Shown here piece by piece: positions 25,170 through 34,154 of a stretch of 64,000 nucleotides of DNA. The notes under the pieces were generated by a model. That model made no database searches, had not been told where the DNA came from, and saw nothing but the letters and a program-made list of their open reading frames with translations. The first letter of the stretch is position 1. The number at the start of each line of letters is the position of its first letter. Made by a program: the position numbers and the translations under genes. The DNA comes from Nonlabens sp. MB-3u-79 (lineage in GTDB: Bacteria > Bacteroidota > Bacteroidia > Flavobacteriales > Flavobacteriaceae): assembly GCF_002831625.1 (NCBI RefSeq), contig NZ_CP025116.1, positions 2,471,501 to 2,535,500 of the forward strand. Reading direction: 5' to 3'.

Positions 25170-28100
25170 TTACTTCTTCTTAGATTCCCTGTGAATCTTA
25201 AACTCCTTGTACCTTGCAAAGGCTGCAATGACAAATATAACCGACAGTGTAATCACAGCAAATTGATACGAGATGATCTGATCTCCACTGGCATAACTGT
25301 GCAATCCTGATAGGTAAAAGTTGACTCCAAAATAGGTCATCAAAACACTAGCAAAAGCGAGAACAGACCATAAGTTAAAGGTCCATCTTCCTTTCAATCC
25401 TGGAACCAGTCGCAAGTGCAATACAAAGGCGTAGATAAAAATGGTGATCAAAGCCCAAGTTTCCTTAGGATCCCAACCCCAGTAACGACCCCAAGATTCA
25501 TTTGCCCACATACCACCAAGAAAGTTTCCTATGGTTAACATGATCAACCCTACAGTAAGTGCTACTTCATTGATATAGGTTAACTCTTTGATATTGAGGT
25601 CCATGATTTTTCTATTTTTCTTGGTAGAGAAAATCATTAAAATCAGAGTGACCAACCCGAGTATCATTCCTAAAGCAAAAGGGCCATAACTACCTACAAT
25701 CACCGCTACGTGGATCATTAACCAATATGAATCTAACACCGGTTGCAAATTACCTATGGATGGATCCAGCCAGTTCAATTGCGCTACCCATAAAATGATA
25801 GCCACGACAAATGCAGTACTTGCCACAGTCATCTCACTCTTTCTACCAAACATTAATCCAAAAGCCATAGTGGCCCAAGCTACATAAATCAAAGATTCAT
25901 AAGCATCTGACCAAGGCGCATGACCACTCAGATACCATCTGGTGATTAAAGCTGCGGTATGCACTAAGAATAAGGCTGCAATCACCCAGTGATGGAATTT
26001 AATAGTCCATCGTATTTGCTTCATAGGTCTTATGATCTCTACGATTAGGAGAATCAACATAAGAATACCAAACCACACGTACCATTTATACAAGTTCTTA
26101 AAGACATTGTATTTGTTGTACAAAATCTCTGCATCGATACGTTCTTTGCTAGGAATGATTTCTGATCCGTGATAACGTTGGAATTCAAAAAGGCTGTTCA
26201 GTGCTGCATTTGCATTGAGATAATTACCGCTGGCATTTCCTTGACGTAATAAAGAGGTGTAAGCAGGGAAAAAGTCTCTAACAAAATTAATATCTCGTTC
26301 TTCTTCATACGCAGCTTTTTCCAGATCTGGTGAAGCATACCAAGTGTTGTTTTCTGCTCCTTTTTTAGGAAAGATCTTTAAAATGGAACCTGAAAGTACT
26401 TGATCTAAAATCCCTACACTGTAATTGATGTCTATAAAGCCTTGTTGTATACTGGACTTTACATCAGCAGCATTTGCTTGATCTAGGTACGGACTGATTT
26501 TATAACTACCTATCGTACTGTCTTGCCTTCTCCAGAAGTCCATTCCACGTGCGTACTTGGTGCTTTTATCGACGCCAAGAATTGTTTTTAAAGAATCGTT
26601 TTTATAATTCAGTTTTATCAGTGGAACATCAAACCACAAATCTCTGAATTGAATCATACTGATTATGGTTTGTTCTGGTGTTAGACGGACAATACTATCC
26701 CCTACTTTTGCCTCATAATAGTCTCGTTCAGAGAGTCTACGTAGTACTTCACTAGCTAGAGTAGACATGGGCTTCATACGTCCATCATCTTGTACGACTA
26801 CTTTACCAAAACGCTCTGCCTGCGCCAGAGGGGCCATATTAGCCACAATGATACTATCGGCGAGTCTAACGGGAATAGGTGTCATCTTAGGTGCTGCTAT
26901 ATCTTCTGCAGCTACTCCTATAGCTACAGTGGAAGCGTCTTGATTGGTGCTCTCTCCTTCCCTATTTTCAATAGACTTAGAATGTTCTCCAGGGGCATGT
27001 TGATGCCCTGTATGGTCTTCTTCTTGCACTTGAGCTCCAGCAATACTTGCCGTAAACAAGAGCGCTATCATTGCAAGATGCTTTGCTTTGCGTTTTTTAA
27101 CTCGTTCAATCAACCTTCTCAATTCTCCAAATCTTGTATTCGGATCAAAAATTAACGCCATCAGACCAAGATACAGTAAACAGTACCCTATATAAGTTAC
27201 CGTTTTACCCCAAAAATCATGGTTGACAGAAAGGTGGGTGCCAAGCTCATCTGGATCAAATCCTGCTTGGAAAAATCTATAGCCTCCTTTATCGAGTACA
27301 TGGTTCATATAAATACGTTCTTGTGACTTCCCAGCTGAATCAATTACGGTTACTTGACTTTCAAAAGCCGAGTAAGATTTCTCAGTCCCTGGTTGTTTAC
27401 TGGCTATAAAATCGTTCAATTGTATCCCAAATGAAAGATCTCTTGCAATAGATCCATATTTGATATAGGTTTTTAAACCATTGATATCCAAGTCTACATA
27501 ATCAGAGATAATACCTTTCCCTCCTAGCATTTCTATTTTCTGTGACTCGTCACCGCTGGTTACGGTAGCCAAAATCCCATGAGCCTGTGCCTTAGTAGGT
27601 TCCGGACTTTTTATAATTCCAACTTCTCCTTGAGTAACAGGGTCTGGAATTACAAATTGCATTCCTGCCATCGTATAAAGAGATCTCAATTGTAAGGTTT
27701 GTATAGAATCTGGGATGACCTTTCCCTCCATCTGGTCTGCCATGCGTAGAAACTCTCCTTCATAGGGGGTTTGTATGGTGTAACCGTTCCAGTTTTCAGT
27801 AATATTAATCAATCCTTTTTGAGCTGCGATTTCTGGATCTATATTTACACCGAATAGCACATTGTGAATACTAGCCTCTTCTCCAGCTTTAATCAAGTGA
27901 TCGTGGCGTTTTCCTTCTCCTGCTTCCACTATTTTTAAATAGTAATCGCTATTCTCATCTCCTTCTTTTAAGCCTTCCACAGCATCAAAGATCATGCTGT
28001 CTATCGTAATGGTAATATCCTTATCGTAAAATTTAAAATCTCTAGAGGTATTATAATCGTATTGAGAAATTAATAACCTTTCCTTTACTGACCGTTGCAT

Positions 28101-28508
28101 AGAATTACCAGAGGGGTCTTCTCCTTGAATTATCGCACTGAAATAGGTTTCTTCGCTTAAAAAAGTATTCTCTGTTTGTCCTTCTCGTATCAGCATCATT
28201 CCTTCAAAAGAAATATACCTGGTAATACCTGCACCTATGATTATGATAACCCAGGAAAGATGCAACGTAAGAGTGGCCCATTTTTTCCATTGTAAGAGTT
28301 GGTACCTCTTGATGTTATAAATAAAATTGAACATCAACCACAACATGATCAATGAAAACCACCATTCATTATACACCCAAATTTTAGAAGTAGGCGTGTC
28401 ATAAGAATTCTCAATAAAGGTTCCAGCCGCCATACTTGCTGCAAAAGCGAGTAATAAAACTGTCATGGTACGCGTACCGAAAAGCAAAGCAATCAATCTG
28501 TCTTTCAT
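25170..28508 (-). CDS. ccsBA: Cytochrome c biogenesis protein, fused ResB-CcsA
   Basis: This 1112-residue fused system II cytochrome c synthase holds and exports haem and attaches it to apocytochrome c. The N-terminal part (about 1-470) is ResB/CcsB-like with several transmembrane helices and a large periplasmic beta region. The C-terminal part (about 790-1112) is CcsA-like with the Trp-rich haem-handling motif in WGRYWGWDPKETWAL near residue 1000. Between them is an extra segment with a signal-like hydrophobic stretch near 480-495 followed by a His-rich run (HTGHQHAPGEH). The start at 28508 is supported by a TATCTTTG box just upstream. Confidence 0.93.
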   Translation of the reverse strand: MKDRLIALLFGTRTMTVLLLAFAASMAAGTFIENSYDTPTSKIWVYNEWWFSLIMLWLMFNFIYNIKRYQLLQWKKWATLTLHLSWVIIIIGAGITRYISFEGMMLIREGQTENTFLSEETYFSAIIQGEDPSGNSMQRSVKERLLISQYDYNTSRDFKFYDKDITITIDSMIFDAVEGLKEGDENSDYYLKIVEAGEGKRHDHLIKAGEEASIHNVLFGVNIDPEIAAQKGLINITENWNGYTIQTPYEGEFLRMADQMEGKVIPDSIQTLQLRSLYTMAGMQFVIPDPVTQGEVGIIKSPEPTKAQAHGILATVTSGDESQKIEMLGGKGIISDYVDLDINGLKTYIKYGSIARDLSFGIQLNDFIASKQPGTEKSYSAFESQVTVIDSAGKSQERIYMNHVLDKGGYRFFQAGFDPDELGTHLSVNHDFWGKTVTYIGYCLLYLGLMALIFDPNTRFGELRRLIERVKKRKAKHLAMIALLFTASIAGAQVQEEDHTGHQHAPGEHSKSIENREGESTNQDASTVAIGVAAEDIAAPKMTPIPVRLADSIIVANMAPLAQAERFGKVVVQDDGRMKPMSTLASEVLRRLSERDYYEAKVGDSIVRLTPEQTIISMIQFRDLWFDVPLIKLNYKNDSLKTILGVDKSTKYARGMDFWRRQDSTIGSYKISPYLDQANAADVKSSIQQGFIDINYSVGILDQVLSGSILKIFPKKGAENNTWYASPDLEKAAYEEERDINFVRDFFPAYTSLLRQGNASGNYLNANAALNSLFEFQRYHGSEIIPSKERIDAEILYNKYNVFKNLYKWYVWFGILMLILLIVEIIRPMKQIRWTIKFHHWVIAALFLVHTAALITRWYLSGHAPWSDAYESLIYVAWATMAFGLMFGRKSEMTVASTAFVVAIILWVAQLNWLDPSIGNLQPVLDSYWLMIHVAVIVGSYGPFALGMILGLVTLILMIFSTKKNRKIMDLNIKELTYINEVALTVGLIMLTIGNFLGGMWANESWGRYWGWDPKETWALITIFIYAFVLHLRLVPGLKGRWTFNLWSVLAFASVLMTYFGVNFYLSGLHSYASGDQIISYQFAVITLSVIFVIAAFARYKEFKIHRESKKK

Positions 28509-28527
28509 AGGACTTTTTTACCGGCTG

Positions 28528-28535
28528 CAAAGATA
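28528..28535 (-). promoter_or_regulatory. -7 box of ccsBA
   Basis: The minus strand reads TATCTTTG 20 bases before the ccsBA ATG. Confidence 0.5.
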
Positions 28536-28596
28536 CTTCACAAAAGCTACATCACCATCTTATTGTGAGTCGCATTGAAGTGTGTATTTTTACAAC

Positions 28597-29361
28597 ATGA
28601 TAAGGATAATTATTATTGGAACTGGTAATATAGGTGGGCATCTTTGTAATGCCTTTGAAAATGTCCCTGCATCTAATAATATTCTAGTTACCGGGTATTA
28701 TAATAGAGCTCAAAAAGAGCTGTCAGGCAGCAACGCAGCTTTACTTACTGATCTTAACAACCTGCCAGACTCTGATCTCATTTTGCTTGCCGTTCCTGAC
28801 GATGCCATAGAAAAAGTTTCAGAACAAATCAAAGCTACTAAAGCCGTCATTGCACATACCAGTGGTAGTGTTGCTATGAGCGTTTTGCAAAATCACAAGA
28901 ATCACGGCGTTTTTTACTTACCACAAAGTTTTAGCAGTTCCAGAAAGCCAAGCTTTGAGGACATTAATATTTGCCTGGAATCCAGCAGTAAAGAGGTGAA
29001 TAAAGTTTTGGAAATGGTGGCTGTTACGCTTTCGCGAAAGCGGGAACAAATCAATTCTTCTCAACGCAAGAAACTCCATCTAGCAGCAGTTTATATGAAC
29101 AACTTTGTCAATCACTGTTATTCCAAAGCAGAAGAGATTATGGAAGAAGCCTCTATAGACACACATTTGTTAGATGCATTGATGCGAGAAACATTAGAAA
29201 AAGCAATAGCTCTTTCTCCTAAAAGCTCGCAAACAGGTCCAGCGATAAGAAACGACTCAAGAACAATAGAAAAGCACTTACTACTGCTTGAAAAAGAAGA
29301 TCGAGAAATGTACCGATCCATTACTAAATCTATACAAAAAACACATGGCAAAAAGCTATAA
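28597..29361 (+). CDS. DUF2520/Rossmann-fold dehydrogenase-like protein
   Basis: This 254-residue protein has an N-terminal Rossmann motif GTGNIGGHLCNAF and a C-terminal DUF2520 helical domain, resembling ProC/ketopantoate-reductase-type NAD(P)-binding proteins. LLAVPDDAIEKVSEQI and AHTSGSVAM fit the family. The ATG at 28597 is chosen over the upstream GTG because it places the glycine motif normally. It opens a gene run with the KdsC-like, UbiA and Maf genes; the next gene overlaps by 17 bases. An iterated palindrome is read here as LSRKR, a different frame from most copies. Confidence 0.85.
   Translation: MIRIIIIGTGNIGGHLCNAFENVPASNNILVTGYYNRAQKELSGSNAALLTDLNNLPDSDLILLAVPDDAIEKVSEQIKATKAVIAHTSGSVAMSVLQNHKNHGVFYLPQSFSSSRKPSFEDINICLESSSKEVNKVLEMVAVTLSRKREQINSSQRKKLHLAAVYMNNFVNHCYSKAEEIMEEASIDTHLLDALMRETLEKAIALSPKSSQTGPAIRNDSRTIEKHLLLLEKEDREMYRSITKSIQKTHGKKL
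29027..29042. repeat. Iterated palindrome copy 7 (in DUF2520 gene)
   Basis: A perfect 16-bp copy read in the frame LSRKR rather than AFAKA. Confidence 0.9.
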
Positions 29362-29878
29362 AGAATTACTTCACGACATTAACACTTTTATTTTAGACGT
29401 AGATGGTGTGCTCACAGACGGCAGGCTTATTATTTCTGAAAGTGGTGAACTATTGCGCACTATGAACGCAAGAGATGGCTATGCGATGAAGACGGCACTC
29501 AACAACGGCTATAATGTTTGTATTATCACTGGGGGCACAAATGAAGGTGTAAAAACGAGATTGGTAGGTCTGGGTATTAAAGACGTGTACCTAAATGCCA
29601 GCGATAAAATGATCCAAATAAGGGCGTACGTGGCAAAGCACAACTTAAAACCAGAAAACATTGTATTTATGGGAGATGATATGCCAGATGTTGCAGCCAT
29701 TCAATTTGCTGGACTAGGCTGTTGCCCTCAAGATGCTATTCCAGAAGCAAAAGCTGTAAGTCAATACATTTCTCATAGAAATGGCGGCGATGCTTGTGTA
29801 CGCGATATTATAGAACAAGTTATGAAAGTACATGGCAAATGGAATGTACAAGAAGGAAAGAGTGTGAAATCAACCTAA
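29345..29878 (+). CDS. KdsC-like HAD phosphatase
   Basis: This 177-residue HAD-superfamily phosphatase is similar to KdsC, which removes phosphate from KDO-8-phosphate in lipopolysaccharide core synthesis. Motif I DVDGVLTDG lies at about 18-26, motif II is IITGG, and motif IV is MGDDMPD. A cap domain is absent, as in the small tetrameric KdsC type. ATG at 29345 overlaps the DUF2520 gene by 17 bases. No kdsA, kdsB or kdsD is nearby, so the KDO role is inferred from family only. Confidence 0.85.
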   Translation: MAKSYKELLHDINTFILDVDGVLTDGRLIISESGELLRTMNARDGYAMKTALNNGYNVCIITGGTNEGVKTRLVGLGIKDVYLNASDKMIQIRAYVAKHNLKPENIVFMGDDMPDVAAIQFAGLGCCPQDAIPEAKAVSQYISHRNGGDACVRDIIEQVMKVHGKWNVQEGKSVKST

Positions 29879-30014
29879 TGAAAGCTAGTAAAAATCATTA
29901 AAAAGTATGAAGTTCTAATTATTGAGATGCCATTTTTTAGCGTCATTCTACTGTAGTGCAGAATCACTTTCAGTTATCTCAGGAGATTAATAATAGTTCT
30001 TTTTATTTTTATTT

Positions 30015-30022
30015 TACTTTTG
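30015..30022 (+). promoter_or_regulatory. -7 box of UbiA gene
   Basis: TACTTTTG lies 20 bases before the start at 30042. Confidence 0.5.
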
Positions 30023-30041
30023 TTTCCCCTTAATTTATGTA

Positions 30042-30962
30042 ATGTCTACTTTTTTTAAAATTATACGCTGGCCTAACGTTTTGTTGACCATTCTAACACA
30101 ATTGGTCATTGTTTATGGCCTGTTAATTCCCTCTTTAGTTGTTCCAGCTTTAAACTGGTGGCAATTGCTTTTGTTGCTTAGCGCTACGGGCCTACTTACG
30201 GCAAGTGGTAATGTCATCAATGATATTTATGATGTGGCAATTGATCAAATAAACAAACCTGAAAAGCTACTCGTCACAAAAAGCATCTCAGAAACGAGTG
30301 CTTATAACTTGTATTTTGTTTTGACTATTCTTGCCGTAATTTGTGGTTTTGTGCTGGCTAACAGTTTAGATAAGCCCATTTTATCAAGTGTGTTTGTAGG
30401 TGTCGCTTTTGTGCTTTATTTGTATGCGAGTTCGCTCAAGTCTATGTTGCTGGTTGGTAATTTGGTGATTTCCATATTGGTCGCATTAGTGATTCTTATA
30501 ACAGGAGTCTTTGAACTTTTCCCTGTCATTACTGAAGCGTCGCAACCTGTATTTAAGTTTCTTATGGAACGTTTGTTGGAATTTAGCTTGATGGCTTTTT
30601 TAATCAATGTAGTTCGAGAATGGGTTAAAGACTGTGAAGATGTAAATGGAGATAAAGCTGGTGGTAGGAATACGCTTGCTATAGCTTTAGGAAGAACAAG
30701 AGCTGCTCGATTTATCGCCTTTTTTATTTTAGGTATTCTGATTTTGTTAGGCTGGTTTGTATATGAGTACATCTACCTAAACGATATCATTACCTATTAC
30801 TTTATATTTCTTATCATGGGGCCATTAATGTTTGTCATGATCAAGCTATGGTCGGCGCAAACCCAAAAGGAATTCCATATACTTTCTACTGTTCTCAAAG
30901 TAGTTCTTCTCTTTGGAATCCTGTCTATTGGAATTTTCAGAATCAATTATTACCTTAATTAA
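30042..30962 (+). CDS. UbiA-family prenyltransferase
   Basis: This 306-residue membrane protein has about eight to nine transmembrane helices. The prenyl-diphosphate motif is N60-D61-x2-D64-x3-D68 followed by NKP (71-73), and a second Asp-rich motif, KDCEDVNGDKAGG, lies near 203-215. The pattern is that of geranylgeranylglycerol-phosphate geranylgeranyltransferase-like members annotated in Bacteroidota, but the acceptor (glycerol phosphate, quinone or other) is not determinable. It is 6 bases upstream of maf and probably in one unit with it. Confidence 0.88.
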   Translation: MSTFFKIIRWPNVLLTILTQLVIVYGLLIPSLVVPALNWWQLLLLLSATGLLTASGNVINDIYDVAIDQINKPEKLLVTKSISETSAYNLYFVLTILAVICGFVLANSLDKPILSSVFVGVAFVLYLYASSLKSMLLVGNLVISILVALVILITGVFELFPVITEASQPVFKFLMERLLEFSLMAFLINVVREWVKDCEDVNGDKAGGRNTLAIALGRTRAARFIAFFILGILILLGWFVYEYIYLNDIITYYFIFLIMGPLMFVMIKLWSAQTQKEFHILSTVLKVVLLFGILSIGIFRINYYLN

Positions 30963-30967
30963 GAGCT

Positions 30968-31549
30968 ATGCTAGCAGACAAATTTGCAACTACCGAAATC
31001 ATTCTCGCCTCACAATCTCCTAGAAGACAGGAGCTTTTAAAAGGTTTAGATCTCGATTTTAAAATAGAAACTAGGCCTGTAGACGAAGTGTATAGCTCTG
31101 ATTTGAAAAGACAGGAAATCACCAATTATCTTTCTATTTTAAAAGCAAGTGCCTTTAAAAATGACCTGAAAAGCAATCAGTTATTAATCACTAGTGATAC
31201 CATTGTATGGTTCAATGAGGAGGCATTAGAAAAACCTAAAAATGCGGAGCATGCCAGAGAAATGCTTACTTCAATGAGCGGTCATTCTCATGAAGTATTT
31301 ACCTCGGTTTGCTTTACAACCACCCAACGACAAGAAGTTATATACGACCTTACTAAAGTCTATTTTGCAGCATTGACCGAAGAAGAAATAGAGTACTATG
31401 TGAGTCATTACAAACCTTTTGACAAAGCTGGCGCTTATGGTGTTCAAGACTGGTTGGGGTATGCAGCGGTTACTCGATTAGAAGGATGTTATTATAACGT
31501 TATGGGGTTGCCATTACCTAAGGTATATGAGTTTTTAAAAGGGTTTTAG
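30968..31549 (+). CDS. Maf-family nucleotide pyrophosphatase
   Basis: This 193-residue Maf protein hydrolyses non-canonical or canonical nucleoside triphosphates to monophosphates. The ASQSPRRQELL start (13-23) and the SDTIVWFN segment with the catalytic Asp are family hallmarks. DKAGAYGVQDW is conserved. It lies 6 bases downstream of the UbiA gene. It could be YhdE- or YceF-type, and substrate preference is not clear. Confidence 0.93.
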   Translation: MLADKFATTEIILASQSPRRQELLKGLDLDFKIETRPVDEVYSSDLKRQEITNYLSILKASAFKNDLKSNQLLITSDTIVWFNEEALEKPKNAEHAREMLTSMSGHSHEVFTSVCFTTTQRQEVIYDLTKVYFAALTEEEIEYYVSHYKPFDKAGAYGVQDWLGYAAVTRLEGCYYNVMGLPLPKVYEFLKGF

Positions 31550-31558
31550 AATTGTGTT

Positions 31559-31573
31559 GCTTTCGCGAAAACG
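31559..31573. repeat. Iterated palindrome copy 8 (degenerate)
   Basis: The inner 10 bp TTTCGCGAAA (31561-31570) is intact, but the right arm is broken (AACGC). A decayed copy just after maf. Confidence 0.7.
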
Positions 31574-31635
31574 CATACAACACCTTACAACATCAACTGT
31601 TGTAATAGGCAAGACAAAGCAGAATGGATCAAAAA

Positions 31636-31664
31636 AAAATCCGCTTTTAAAAAAAGCGGATTTT
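31636..31664. terminator. Bidirectional terminator between maf and ndk
   Basis: The stem AAAATCCGCTTTT pairs with AAAAGCGGATTTT between convergent genes. Confidence 0.8.
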
Positions 31665-31704
31665 CATATTAAAAAAGTAGCAGAACTACTGTATAGGCTA
31701 TTTC

Positions 31705-32124
31705 TTAAAACATTTCACGTGCTGAGAAATGGAATGCACTCTCGATAGCTGCGTTTTCATCGCTATCACTTCCATGGACAGCGTTTTCTCCCATACTCTT
31801 AGCAAACATTTTTCTGATCGTTCCATCGGCAGCGTCAGCAGGATTAGTAGCTCCTATTAACGTACGGAAATCTGCAACTGCATTTTCTTTTTCAAGAACA
31901 GCGGCAACTACAGGACCACGAGTCATGAATTCTACCAATTCACCATAAAATGGACGCTCGCTGTGTACTGAATAAAATTCCTGTGCATCGGCAACAGTCA
32001 TTTGAGTTTTCTTAAGAGCGACGATTCTAAAACCGCTAGCTGTAATTTTGTCAAGTATAGCACCTGTGTGACCGTCTTCAACGCCGTCAGGCTTAATCAT
32101 AGTAAATGTTCTATTCGTTGCCAT
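31705..32124 (-). CDS. ndk: Nucleoside diphosphate kinase
   Basis: This 139-residue enzyme transfers phosphate between nucleoside triphosphates and diphosphates. The active-site His lies in [12 protein letters not shown], and the N-terminus [10 protein letters not shown] is the family signature. The frame continues upstream to 32154, but the ATG at 32124 gives the standard N-terminus ([14 protein letters not shown]). It is monocistronic, with a TATTTTTG box 27 bases upstream. Confidence 0.97.
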   Translation of the reverse strand: MATNRTFTMIKPDGVEDGHTGAILDKITASGFRIVALKKTQMTVADAQEFYSVHSERPFYGELVEFMTRGPVVAAVLEKENAVADFRTLIGATNPADAADGTIRKMFAKSMGENAVHGSDSDENAAIESAFHFSAREMF

Positions 32125-32151
32125 TTTCATATTTTTTTTTAAAATGCGCTG

Positions 32152-32159
32152 CAAAAATA
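32152..32159 (-). promoter_or_regulatory. -7 box of ndk
   Basis: The minus strand reads TATTTTTG upstream of the ndk start. Confidence 0.5.
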
Positions 32160-32464
32160 AGGTATTAGTTAGTTTTGGTGGAGTTTTATTAAAATATAAT
32201 TTGGGAGGAGTGACTGATCAATATATGATTGTGTCAACTAATTTGAAACCTGTACCCAACTATAACTCTAGGGAAAACTAATCTCAAGAGAATTGAAAGA
32301 CATATAAATGGGATATAATCAACAAAAAAGGACAAAAGTCATGCTTTTTAAGCAACTAGAGTTGAATAGTGCTTTCTACATAAAACTAAGGAGTTTTAAA
32401 TAATAATACTTATTACTTTATAACCACTAACCATTATTTACTGCCAATTAAAGCCGTAAATCCT

Positions 32465-32472
32465 TACTTTTG
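32465..32472 (+). promoter_or_regulatory. -7 box of nrnA-gldI
   Basis: TACTTTTG lies 7 bases before the nrnA ATG, so the mRNA would have almost no leader. Confidence 0.4.
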
Positions 32473-32479
32473 CTTTACT

Positions 32480-33505
32480 ATGAATAAAGATCAAATTCAA
32501 AGCTTGAAACATGAGCTTTCCACTCCTAAAAAAATAGTCATTGTTCCACATAAAAATCCAGATGGAGATGCGGTGGGTTCTGTAATTGCTCTATATGGCT
32601 ACCTGCTTGAGTTAGGACATCATGTGCACATGATCAGTCCGAATGATTTTCCTGCTTTTTTAAAATGGATGGAAAACAGTGACTTATTCTTGAACTACGA
32701 GAAAGAAAAAGAACAGTCTGATGCATTAATTAGGGAGGCTGATATGATCTTTAATCTCGATCACAACGCATTTCATCGTGCAGGAACTATGGAGTTTATA
32801 CTTAAGGAAGTAGATGCGACCTTTGTTATGATTGACCATCACCAGCAACCAGACGATTTTGCTACCTATATCTATAGTGACACTTCTATGAGCTCTACTT
32901 GTGAAATGATTTATCACTTTCTTGAAATGATGAATGATACAGACAAGATTAATCCGGCTATGGCTGCTGCTATGTACACAGGGATTCTTACGGATACTGG
33001 TAGTTTTAAATACAGTTCTACTACCTCTACTACCCTGCGTGTTGCGGCAAACCTTGTGGATAAAGGAGCAAATAGTGAAGCGATCAACCGTAAAATTTAT
33101 GACGTAAATACACCCTCAAGAATGAAATTACTAGGTGTAGCTTTAAATAATATGGTTGTTTTAGAAAAATACCGAACTGCTTATATCACCTTAACTCAAA
33201 AGGAACTGGACGATAATAATTTTAAAAAAGGCGATACAGAAGGTTTTGTCAACTATGCCCTAAGCTTAGACGGAATCGTTTTTGCACAAATTCTTATAGA
33301 AAAAGAAAGTGAAGCGATTATAAAAACATCTTTAAGGTCTAAAGGTGATTTTGATGTCAATCAATTGGCTAGAGAAAACTGGGAAGGTGGCGGCCATAAA
33401 AATGCCGCTGGAGGTAAATCTGATTTATCAATGACAGAGACAGTAAATAAATTAATTAGTATCTTGCCCGCTTATGAAAAAGAGCTCCATGAAGTTGTTA
33501 TTTAG
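32480..33505 (+). CDS. nrnA: DHH-family oligoribonuclease/pAp phosphatase (NrnA-like)
   Basis: This 341-residue bifunctional phosphoesterase of the DHH/DHHA1 family degrades short RNA and 3'-phosphoadenosine 5'-phosphate. Metal-binding motifs are NPDGDAVGS near 27-35, DHNAF, and MIDHHQQPDD near 116; the DHHA1 motif is GGGHKNAAGG near 306. It is the first gene of a unit with gldI, which begins inside its 3' end. Confidence 0.9.
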   Translation: MNKDQIQSLKHELSTPKKIVIVPHKNPDGDAVGSVIALYGYLLELGHHVHMISPNDFPAFLKWMENSDLFLNYEKEKEQSDALIREADMIFNLDHNAFHRAGTMEFILKEVDATFVMIDHHQQPDDFATYIYSDTSMSSTCEMIYHFLEMMNDTDKINPAMAAAMYTGILTDTGSFKYSSTTSTTLRVAANLVDKGANSEAINRKIYDVNTPSRMKLLGVALNNMVVLEKYRTAYITLTQKELDDNNFKKGDTEGFVNYALSLDGIVFAQILIEKESEAIIKTSLRSKGDFDVNQLARENWEGGGHKNAAGGKSDLSMTETVNKLISILPAYEKELHEVVI

Positions 33506-34040
33506 AACCTTTCTTATAGGTGTTTTATTCGTCTCTCTTCAAGGCTGTAGCAAGAAGGTTGAGGCTAGAAAGCCTATTACCACAACTACCAGCTCTAGCA
33601 TACAGCAATCTATAGAAACAAACAAGAAACTTAATGCCGCTGAGGAGCAAGCTATAGAAAACATTATTAAGAATATCGATCAAAAATTTGAGCGCAGCGC
33701 TAACGGATTTTACTACTCTTTCACTAAAAAGGATTCAACCGTCGGTATACAACCCAAATTTGGAGACCGTGTAACTTTTGAATACGACGCGGTAGCCTTA
33801 AACGGAGATACCATTTATAGGAAAGAAGAACTCTCCCCAATAACTAAAAGTCTGGATCAAGAATACGGCATTTTTAGAGGTATGCGAGCAGCGTTGAAAT
33901 TGATGAAGACTGATGAAGAAATGATTGTCTTTTTCCCATCTTATTCTGCTTATGGATATTATGGAGATAATAATCGAATAGGTTCAAATACCCCATTTAA
34001 AAGTCGTGTAAGACTCTTAGGTATAAACTTAAAGGAATAA
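33474..34040 (+). CDS. gldI: GldI-like gliding-motility peptidyl-prolyl isomerase lipoprotein
   Basis: This 188-residue lipoprotein has the lipobox SLQGC (Cys25) and an FKBP-type domain (about 85-187, with FGDRVTFEYDAVALNGDTIY and MIVFFPSYSAYGYYGDNN). GldI is required for gliding in Flavobacterium johnsoniae and is thought to help fold type 9 secretion/gliding proteins in the envelope. Two starts are possible, 33474 and 33489; both give a lipoprotein signal. It overlaps the end of nrnA by 32 bases. The FKBP active-site residues are only partly kept. Confidence 0.85.
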   Translation: MKKSSMKLLFRTFLIGVLFVSLQGCSKKVEARKPITTTTSSSIQQSIETNKKLNAAEEQAIENIIKNIDQKFERSANGFYYSFTKKDSTVGIQPKFGDRVTFEYDAVALNGDTIYRKEELSPITKSLDQEYGIFRGMRAALKLMKTDEEMIVFFPSYSAYGYYGDNNRIGSNTPFKSRVRLLGINLKE

Positions 34041-34154
34041 AAGTAGAATAAGTGTTTTAGTTTTTTTCTTCTAAAGAAACTAAAAATTATAATGAACTTG
34101 ATTTAGTGTAAATGCAAATAATTAAATATATTTAAACAAAAATAAATTAGTAAA

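Larger units (their letters stand above)
32125..32479. other. Divergent intergenic region ndk/nrnA
   Basis: These 355 bases carry the ndk promoter at one end and the nrnA promoter at the other. The AT-rich middle shows no gene. Confidence 0.4.

Noticed and set aside
31554..31748. Possible 64-residue gene after maf
   Set aside because: It spans a decayed palindrome and the bidirectional terminator and runs into the 3' end of ndk; the product is basic and low in complexity.
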